NCBI GenBank assembly: GCA_945870545.1
Contig: CAMBTF010000093.1
Span: 1-6,791, forward strand
Length of the DNA stretch: 6,791 bases
Direction: 5' to 3'
From: Akkermansia muciniphila
GTDB taxonomy: Bacteria > Verrucomicrobiota > Verrucomicrobiia > Verrucomicrobiales > Akkermansiaceae
Part shown: piece by piece, positions 1-5,282 of the stretch
How positions within the stretch are numbered: the first letter of the stretch is position 1
Layout of the letters: each line of letters starts with the position of its first letter
Notes under the pieces: model-generated
What the model was told of the DNA's origin: nothing
What the model saw: only the letters and a program-made list of their open reading frames with translations
The model's database searches: none
Made by a program: the position numbers and the translations under genes

Positions 1-8
1 CCCCGCGC

Positions 9-1541
9 TCACTCTCCCTTAATCAGCTCTTCGAAGGAATCCTGCGGAGTCCCCTCCCTGGCGGCGGATGGCTTTTGGGAGCTATTATCCATGTAAAGCG
101 TCCTGAAATTATCCTCGGGCAAGGCACCCGTTCCGCTGATCTCCACCTCAATCCACCGGTATCCCTCGAGCGCGTCTCCGAACATCTTCGCGAGTTTTTT
201 GTCCCCGGCGGCGGCCACAGTGCTTTCAGGGATACCTATGCGGAGTTTCCCCTTGATCATGCCACCCTCGCCATTGAAGAGCTCTCCGCGAACGACCATT
301 TTGCCGCGATTTACGAGATTAATACTGGATATGCTGGATGTTTGCCCGGTTCTTTTGACTACCAAGGTCACGTCGTCATCAAAGACCGGGATTTCATACC
401 AACGGTCATTGAAGGCGACAGCCAGGCGCTGCATGAACTTGAATCCCGACATATCAATTTGTGATTCCAGGGCATTTGTCGCGGTCAACTCCAGCCTCGC
501 GCTTTCTGGACTATCGAGATCGAAGCTGAGGAAGTTGGAGTCAGGGATCTCCACACTGTCCACCCTGCCTACGAAAAATCGCCCCAGATCGCTGCCCAAC
601 AGATAGGAAAGCGGAAAATTGGACAGGTTCGCCGATAGCTTGTGCGTTCCGTAATAACCGATGGGAGTCAGCGTCCCCGAGAAATCGATGAATCCTCTCG
701 ATGTCTTCAGATCATCAGCTCCGGGAAGGCTGAAGCGCATGTTCTGAATCCGCAGCTCGGATTTTCTCACTTTTATATAAGAGCGATCAAGCGTCAGCGG
801 CGGCCAGTCGGGCAGCTTCAACAGGCCGCCTTTCAAACGTAACTCCGATTGTCCCGCGACCGGAGCAGGGAACAGCGATCCCTCAGTGCCCGATAGCCCC
901 CCGTACCCTCCGAAACGGATATCCAATGAAGATGAGGCGTAGCGCGAAAAATTGACCGGGAGGGTGCCTGCCGACCTAGAAACATGTCTGATCGGATTCG
1001 ATGGATCCGCTGCCTTGAGAGCAAGCTTTGCGGAAACAGCCACGATTTCATCGCCTCCGAAGGTATCGCTGAAAAAAGTCGATGGAGAGATGCCAGCTGT
1101 TATCGAAACCAGATCGAGCTTGTCCAACACGTTGCCTCCGGGCCATGAGAAATTCGTTTTGCTTGCGATGGCTTCCAGAGGGTTCATGCGGAACTGCTCC
1201 ATCGCCACGTCGGCACCGCTCGAAGCCTCGAGCTTGCCGATCAACGATTCCCGGTACGAGGAGCTATTCACATGAAGGATGCCAACACCCACCACCAGCA
1301 AGACCAGTGTCAGGAGCACAACCGCGCTGACAATCTGGACGATATGAACGCGCTTTTTCAGCCTGGTCTCCTTATCCACGGACTGGTCGGTACGCCTCTT
1401 GCGTTTTTTCACCTTCAGTGCATGGCTTCCATCTGAACGGGTTACGAGTTCAGGCGGGGTTTCGGCCCCTTGGCGCCTTTTGAGGCGGTCCATCATCTCG
1501 TCGATGGTGTATACATCCTTATCGTTGTTCGGTAGAGGCAT
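9..1541 (-). CDS. Single-pass inner-membrane protein, AsmA-like periplasmic part, partner of the upstream secretin
   Basis: This 510-residue protein has three visible parts. Residues 1-64 are hydrophilic and end in strongly basic clusters (KVKKRKRR at 43-50, RLKKR at 60-64), fitting a cytoplasmic tail. Residues about 66-90 form one long hydrophobic helix. Residues 91-510 are rich in short alternating beta-type segments, with phrases such as FIDFSGTLTPIG and MVVRGELF reminiscent of AsmA/DUF3971-like proteins. The positive-inside rule places this part in the periplasm. The gene follows the secretin by 24 bases on the same strand, so the two are probably cotranscribed. By position it may serve as an assembly or linker protein for the secretin, as GspC or PilP do elsewhere. 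It could belong to the hypothetical-protein family next to the Akkermansia secretin Amuc_1098 (Amuc_1099-like), but I cannot confirm that. The ATG at 1541 lacks a clear Shine-Dalgarno, so translational coupling is possible. The reading frame is secure; the role is inferred. Confidence 0.88.
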   Translation of the reverse strand: MPLPNNDKDVYTIDEMMDRLKRRQGAETPPELVTRSDGSHALKVKKRKRRTDQSVDKETRLKKRVHIVQIVSAVVLLTLVLLVVGVGILHVNSSSYRESLIGKLEASSGADVAMEQFRMNPLEAIASKTNFSWPGGNVLDKLDLVSITAGISPSTFFSDTFGGDEIVAVSAKLALKAADPSNPIRHVSRSAGTLPVNFSRYASSSLDIRFGGYGGLSGTEGSLFPAPVAGQSELRLKGGLLKLPDWPPLTLDRSYIKVRKSELRIQNMRFSLPGADDLKTSRGFIDFSGTLTPIGYYGTHKLSANLSNFPLSYLLGSDLGRFFVGRVDSVEIPDSNFLSFDLDSPESARLELTATNALESQIDMSGFKFMQRLAVAFNDRWYEIPVFDDDVTLVVKRTGQTSSISSINLVNRGKMVVRGELFNGEGGMIKGKLRIGIPESTVAAAGDKKLAKMFGDALEGYRWIEVEISGTGALPEDNFRTLYMDNSSQKPSAAREGTPQDSFEELIKGE

Positions 1542-1565
1542 GGGAATCTGTCTGTGGTCTGGCGT

Positions 1566-4004
1566 TCAACGATCCCTGTAAGATCGCCCGGTCGGATCGA
1601 GAAGCTCAACATTGACCAAAAAAAGGACAGCGATAGATCGGGTGCTGTTGGCCTCGGACTGGAAAAGCCTGCCTACAAGCGGAATGTCACCCAGGACAGG
1701 CGTCTTGTCCGTAACGTCGGTGACTTCCTGCTTCAGCATTCCTCCGATCACGATGGTGGCTCCATCAGCAACAACCAGATTCGAGTCCACTTTCCGGGTG
1801 CTGAAGATCGGCATCAGGATGGCGTTTTCGGAAAGCTGCGTAGTGACCGGACCCAAAAAATTATTGCTAATGCTATTGATCGGGCTGCCGTAGTTGATGA
1901 ATCCATCGAATTCGACCATTTCAGGATTCAAGGTAACATCGACGTAACGGCGGTTGGCATCAGCCACGGGCAGAACTTCAAGGATAATGCCAAGATCACG
2001 TTTTTCGAATGCTGTCGGCGTTGCGGGGGTTACGATTGAGGCACCGCCACCACCGCCACCCTCCGGAAGTTCTGGTGGTTCGTATTCGGTCGGATAGATG
2101 AATTCCTCAACGATGAAAATGGAAGCCGCTTGGCCGCTGCGGGTGGTTACGGAAGGTTGCGCCATGAGATCAACACCGGTTTTCTGGTCAAGGCCGCGCA
2201 TGAGCATCTGGATGGTCGCATCCCCCACAGTTCCATTCACTCCGAACACACCCGGTGCCCGGCTTTGGCTTTGCCTTGCTCCTGAAGATCCCGCAGCGAT
2301 CAACGAATCAAGAGAATCTGTGGGAATCGCGCCATCACCGCTCCGGTTCCCAGCGGTAATGGGATTCGTGGGGTAAATAACACCCGGTGGATTGGCGATG
2401 TCGGTGATTGCAGAGCCGTTGCCCGTCGTCCCGCCGGAAAGATTTAGTTTACTCGCACCCGGTATCCAGCTGTCTCCGCCGAAGGTAAAGGTATTCAACA
2501 TCCAGTCAAAGCCCAATTCCTCAAGTCTTTCCTGCTCCACTTTCAGCATCGTTACGCGAACTGCCACGGAGACCGGTTCGGTCTGCGCGATCGAATCGAT
2601 GATCTGCGCGATCACATCGAGGTTCGCCTCGGTGTTCACCACACGAAGAATGTTTGTGGAGGCGTTGAGAGTAGCGGAAGCGCCTTCGTCGAAGACGATG
2701 CCCTGTTGCGCCAGCGCCTCTTGCACGCCCATGCGTTTCGCCAAAAGTCCACCCTTGCCTGTATCCGAGTTGAAAATGTCCTCCGTCTTATTGCCCTTAA
2801 GGGCACCGGACGAGAGATTGCTGAGGAAATCTGGCGGGACGCGGTATGTCCGGGACACAAGCACCTTAGTGTCCATGCCGACGGGTGAGATCGTGACCGC
2901 GAACTCATCCGTGCGGAAAACGGTTCCTGTAGCCCCGTTGATGTATTTTAGAATCGTCGCGACGGGGACGTTCTTGACCTGCATGTCAAAGCGCTTGGCA
3001 AAAATCTCCTTACCGGGCGATTGGTTCATGTCGCCCACGTTGACCGTGACGTTGATGCCCTTTCGCGCGGGATCGAGTTCGAAGGTATCGTTTTCCGCTA
3101 CCCGTAATTGCAGCAGCTCCACGGCATCCGTCAGGTTCGCCTCCTGAAGCCGGAACTCGGGAATGATGATACGTTGGATTTTAGTGGAAAGTGGAACGGT
3201 GAAACCCAGATCGGCATCGAGCTGGCCGGATTCAGGTGCATCGGGAATGACCAGCTCGGGAGCCAGCGGCAGTTCCCATCCGCCATCCACCTCCGCCAGC
3301 ATCTCGGCACGCGTGTGATCCTTTGCGGAATCAAAGTAGGCGCTTTTTTTTGCAGCAACACGCTCCATCCCTCTGCGCGCCGCTGTATTCTGGGGATCGA
3401 TCCGGATGATCTCCTCGTAATGTTTGTAGGCGGCATCAAATTTACCAAGGTCGAATTCGCCCTGCGCCATGTAGAGCAGCCTGCGCACGGCATCAATATC
3501 CGCCGCGTGATCCTTTGTCAGCGCTGGATTGTTGCGGATCGGGTCATCAAGCTCCGCGCGGAAGGCGTTTGCCATCGGATCATTGGGTGCGACTCCGTCG
3601 GCCAGCACTTTATCCATGATCGCCTTGGCTTCGGCGACATCGCCTTTACGGGATAGTTCGCGTCCATATTCAACGGAAGCTTGGGCGTAGCGCTGGGTGG
3701 CTCCCGCTTTCAGTTCCGCCGTGGTCGGGGCATCCGGAAACGCGACGCTGGCTCCCGCATAGGCTTCCATCGCCTCTTTGAATTTACCGGCTTGGTAAGC
3801 CTCGTCCCCTTTCAAGAGGAGCATCTGGGCTTCCTGAACGGATGCCTGCCGCCTCTCCAGTTCGCGCTGTGCGAGCGCGGAATGACCGCCTTCAGTTTGT
3901 GCGGAAACCGCTACCGCCAGCAAAATCGGAATCGCCAGAACCGCATAGCGATGAGGAAATTCGTTGGGGAAGGAGATCGGCATGAGAAGGTTTTGAAAAC
4001 ACAT
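1566..4004 (-). CDS. TPR-containing secretin (Amuc_1098-like type IV pilus / type II secretion outer-membrane channel)
   Basis: This 812-residue exported protein should form the multimeric outer-membrane pore of a pilus or secretion machine. Residues 1-35 look like a Sec signal peptide, with a core around YAVLAIPILLAVAVSA and likely cleavage before QTE; there is no lipobox cysteine. TPR-like helical pairs lie at about 61-93 and 172-213. A secretin N0/STN-like domain spans about 305-378 (FELDP..., VPVATILKYING). A ring-building N-domain lies near 450-475 (NILRVVNTEANLDVI). The secretin core runs from about 479 (VAVRVTMLKVEQERLEELGF) to 800. It contains a six-glycine run at 649-654 and the family C-terminal signature VIGGML followed by TPVLGDIPLVGRLF at 768-781. 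The protein ends soon after the core. TPRs fused to a secretin match the Akkermansia Amuc_1098 type. I chose the ATG at 4004 because AGGTGA lies nine bases upstream. A TTG at 4010 is only three bases from that site and would add two residues; an ATG at 3983 has no ribosome site. Confidence 0.93.
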   Translation of the reverse strand: MCFQNLLMPISFPNEFPHRYAVLAIPILLAVAVSAQTEGGHSALAQRELERRQASVQEAQMLLLKGDEAYQAGKFKEAMEAYAGASVAFPDAPTTAELKAGATQRYAQASVEYGRELSRKGDVAEAKAIMDKVLADGVAPNDPMANAFRAELDDPIRNNPALTKDHAADIDAVRRLLYMAQGEFDLGKFDAAYKHYEEIIRIDPQNTAARRGMERVAAKKSAYFDSAKDHTRAEMLAEVDGGWELPLAPELVIPDAPESGQLDADLGFTVPLSTKIQRIIIPEFRLQEANLTDAVELLQLRVAENDTFELDPARKGINVTVNVGDMNQSPGKEIFAKRFDMQVKNVPVATILKYINGATGTVFRTDEFAVTISPVGMDTKVLVSRTYRVPPDFLSNLSSGALKGNKTEDIFNSDTGKGGLLAKRMGVQEALAQQGIVFDEGASATLNASTNILRVVNTEANLDVIAQIIDSIAQTEPVSVAVRVTMLKVEQERLEELGFDWMLNTFTFGGDSWIPGASKLNLSGGTTGNGSAITDIANPPGVIYPTNPITAGNRSGDGAIPTDSLDSLIAAGSSGARQSQSRAPGVFGVNGTVGDATIQMLMRGLDQKTGVDLMAQPSVTTRSGQAASIFIVEEFIYPTEYEPPELPEGGGGGGASIVTPATPTAFEKRDLGIILEVLPVADANRRYVDVTLNPEMVEFDGFINYGSPINSISNNFLGPVTTQLSENAILMPIFSTRKVDSNLVVADGATIVIGGMLKQEVTDVTDKTPVLGDIPLVGRLFQSEANSTRSIAVLFLVNVELLDPTGRSYRDR

Positions 4005-4013
4005 AGCCAACCA

Positions 4014-4019
4014 TCACCT
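4014..4019 (-). promoter_or_regulatory. Ribosome binding site of the secretin gene
   Basis: On the minus strand this reads AGGTGA, a good match to the Shine-Dalgarno core. It is nine bases from the ATG at 4004, a workable spacing, and only three from the TTG at 4010. It therefore favours the ATG as the secretin start. It is the only convincing ribosome site near a start codon in the window. Confidence 0.55.
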
Positions 4020-4054
4020 AAAGGGTAAGCGCAAAATCCGGAAAATTTACGATT

Positions 4055-4080
4055 CCGGCCAGTATCCCCGGCCAGTATCC
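4055..4080. repeat. Two-copy tandem repeat of 13 bases
   Basis: The unit CCGGCCAGTATCC occurs twice head to tail (4055-4067 and 4068-4080), and two further matching bases (CC) follow. The copies are identical. They lie about 50-75 bases upstream of the secretin start, where they could be a duplicated protein-binding site or simply a replication-slippage duplication. No known operator is recognised in the unit. Confidence 0.8.
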
Positions 4081-4132
4081 CCAGCTGCCTCGAACCAATC
4101 ACCAGCGGAACTCCAACTGTTCCTCCCGCCGC

Positions 4133-4249
4133 CTACTGGCCAATCTGAATCTCCGCCACTTCCGCGCGACGCCTCCACGCATCTTGTTCCACTCCAGTTT
4201 CCAACGCAGCCTTGTTCTTTCGGGTAAGCTCATGCGTAATACTGTTCAA
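4133..4249 (-). pseudogene. Possible short ORF or C-terminal coding remnant, unrecognised
   Basis: A minus-strand frame from a TTG at 4249 to a TAG at 4133-4135 encodes about 38 residues. The composition is protein-like: hydrophilic and charged, with segments such as HELTRKNKAALETGVEQ and RRRAEVAEIQIG. An in-frame TGA (4266-4264) closes the frame upstream, there is no ATG and there is no ribosome site. It reads more like the tail of a degraded gene than a working small gene. I do not recognise a family, and a chance open frame in GC-rich DNA is quite possible. Confidence 0.2.
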
Positions 4250-4316
4250 AATAACACCATCTTGTCAAGGAGGTATTTTTTCCTCCAAGTAAACTCCATA
4301 TTGTCCGCGCACCGGG

Positions 4317-4415
4317 ATGTCTGGAACTCTCCCCACCACGATGACCCTGCAGGAAATCACCGAGAAAATCCGCCGTTTCCGCGATGAAAGGTTGGGGCCC
4401 CTGAGATTTACCTAG
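4317..4415 (+). pseudogene. Truncated N-terminus of a MazG-like nucleotide pyrophosphohydrolase (remnant)
   Basis: From the ATG at 4317 a frame of 32 codons runs to a TAG at 4413-4415. From its second methionine (codon 9) it reads MTLQEITEKIRRFRDER. This resembles the amino-terminal helix of bacterial MazG-like/dCTPase-type nucleotide pyrophosphohydrolases, where RDER is normally followed by a DWxQFHxPKNLA-type segment and the EAAE metal-binding helix. Here the similarity stops after codon 25. The next residues (LGPLRFT) do not fit, and neither alternative frame restores the family sequence. The body of the enzyme is not found elsewhere in the window. House-cleaning hydrolysis of abnormal nucleotides would be the role of the intact family, but this piece cannot be active. 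The match is from memory of the family and is short, so confidence is moderate. The dioxygenase frame begins 12 bases after the stop. Confidence 0.45.
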
Positions 4416-4426
4416 TCGAAGGGGCT

Positions 4427-5080
4427 TTGGGGAAACACCCTGCACGACTGGACGAGACACATGCGAACGGGTTGGTGAAACTTTTGGATGCCATCCGGGA
4501 GACGGGCTGGTGCGTCTGGCCGGGATTTCTGGGGGAGGGGTTGGCAGCGGATCTTTCCCGCGAGAGCCTGAGCTCGTGGGAGGAGGGTGTGTTCCGCCCT
4601 GCGGGTGTGGGCCGTGGGGAAAACCTGGCGGTGCGCGGGGACGTGCGGACCGATCATGTGATGTGGCTGGGCGATGAAGCGAACTCCCCTTGCCAGGCGG
4701 CCTATCTGGAGTCGCTGGAAGAGATGCGGGTGGCGCTCAACCGGAGGCTTTTCCTCGGCCTAGTGGATTTTGAGGGGCACTTCGCGGTGTATCCGCCCGG
4801 CGGATTCTACAAGCCCCACCTCGACCGCCACCGCGGGACCCAGGACAGGATCCTTTCCGTAATCCTTTACCTGAACCCCGCATGGCAGCCTGGCGACGGG
4901 GGTGAACTCAGGATGCGAACCACTCCCGGAGAGCAGGGAGGCGATTTCATCACGGTGGAGCCGCGGATGGGGACGCTAGTGTGCTTTCTCGCCGGGGACT
5001 TTTGGCATGAGGTGCTGCCAGCCAACAAGACCAGGGCGAGCGTGACGGGGTGGTTCCGCGGTGATGCGGTGCCAGCTTAG
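4427..5080 (+). CDS. 2-oxoglutarate/Fe(II)-dependent dioxygenase, SM-20/PHD2-like prolyl hydroxylase type
   Basis: The 217-residue product has the features of a double-stranded beta-helix oxygenase that couples 2-oxoglutarate decarboxylation to substrate hydroxylation. The iron ligands are visible as H131 and D133 (KPHLDRH) and the distal H194 (FWHEVLPA). R203 lies nine residues after H194, the spacing of the 2-oxoglutarate-binding arginine in PHD2-type enzymes. Core strands also match that group: YPPGGFYKPH, LSVILYLNPAW, GGELR, GTLVCFLAGDFWHEV and ASVTGWF. Related bacterial enzymes include the Pseudomonas prolyl hydroxylase acting on EF-Tu, but the substrate here is unknown. There is no signal peptide, so it should be cytoplasmic. 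The start is uncertain. The frame opens after a TGA at 4385-4387 and has no ATG before codon 79, which would lie inside the domain. TTG at 4427, with GAAGGGG just upstream, is the best choice; TTG 4472 or GTG 4475 are alternatives. It stands alone between two apparent gene remnants. Confidence 0.88.
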   Translation: MGKHPARLDETHANGLVKLLDAIRETGWCVWPGFLGEGLAADLSRESLSSWEEGVFRPAGVGRGENLAVRGDVRTDHVMWLGDEANSPCQAAYLESLEEMRVALNRRLFLGLVDFEGHFAVYPPGGFYKPHLDRHRGTQDRILSVILYLNPAWQPGDGGELRMRTTPGEQGGDFITVEPRMGTLVCFLAGDFWHEVLPANKTRASVTGWFRGDAVPA

Positions 5081-5115
5081 CTGTTTCGGGAAAGCCCGAT
5101 CCTCTGTCGGTTTGA

Positions 5116-5280
5116 TTTCGCCGCATCGAGGCAAACGCCACCGAAATTTCCATCCGCACCTATCACAACGGCCTCATCCTCAAGGAAAAGTCATTCCCGC
5201 GCCGCGAGGTGTCGGATATCCGCGCCTCTGTCAGCGGCAGTTCCAACTCCACCAATATGAACCCCAACTGCGGATTTTAG
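5116..5280 (+). pseudogene. C-terminal fragment of an unidentified protein
   Basis: Between the dioxygenase stop and the helicase stop, one plus-strand frame stays open for 54 codons from just after a TGA (5113-5115) to a TAG at 5278-5280. It has no ATG near its beginning and no ribosome site. The translation looks like real protein: a beta-rich stretch (EISIRTYHNGLILKEKSFPR), then a polar Ser/Asn-rich tail (SGSSNSTNMNPNCGF). It could be the end of a secreted enzyme whose front was lost; the strand pattern recalls C-termini of calcineurin-like phosphoesterases, but that is weak. It ends two bases before the convergent helicase stop codon. No terminator hairpin is evident. Confidence 0.35.
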
Positions 5281-5282
5281 GT

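Larger units (their letters stand above)
4011..4316. other. Intergenic region between the secretin operon and the plus-strand patchwork
   Basis: These 306 bases lie upstream of the secretin operon and of the plus-strand fragment starting at 4317, so they probably hold the operon's promoter. Visible signals are modest. A perfect TTGACA lies on the minus strand at 4268-4263, but no good -10 box sits 16-18 bases downstream. A 13-base direct repeat lies at 4055-4080. A short inverted repeat, GGAAC/GTTCC with a seven-base loop, lies at 4107-4123. A five-pair stem, GGAGG/CCTCC, at 4269-4286 encloses a T-rich loop. A short minus-strand reading frame (4133-4249) may be a coding remnant. No RNA gene is recognisable. 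Confidence 0.5.

Noticed and set aside
2392..3147. A 251-codon plus-strand open frame antisense to the secretin
   Set aside because: It lies wholly inside a secretin gene with clear domains, its translation is low-complexity and shows no family signature, and long antisense frames are common in GC-rich genes.
4269..4286. GGAGG/CCTCC stem with T-rich loop as a terminator, or its AGGAGG as a ribosome site
   Set aside because: The T run is in the loop and not after the stem, the stem has only five pairs, and no start codon follows AGGAGG at a usable distance.
4230..4460. A 76-codon minus-strand frame across the MazG-like remnant
   Set aside because: It overlaps the better-supported plus-strand remnant and dioxygenase start, and its translation has no family pattern.
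4412..4657. An 81-codon minus-strand frame opposite the dioxygenase start
   Set aside because: It is antisense to conserved dioxygenase sequence, and the translation (His, Arg and Pro rich) shows no recognisable domain.
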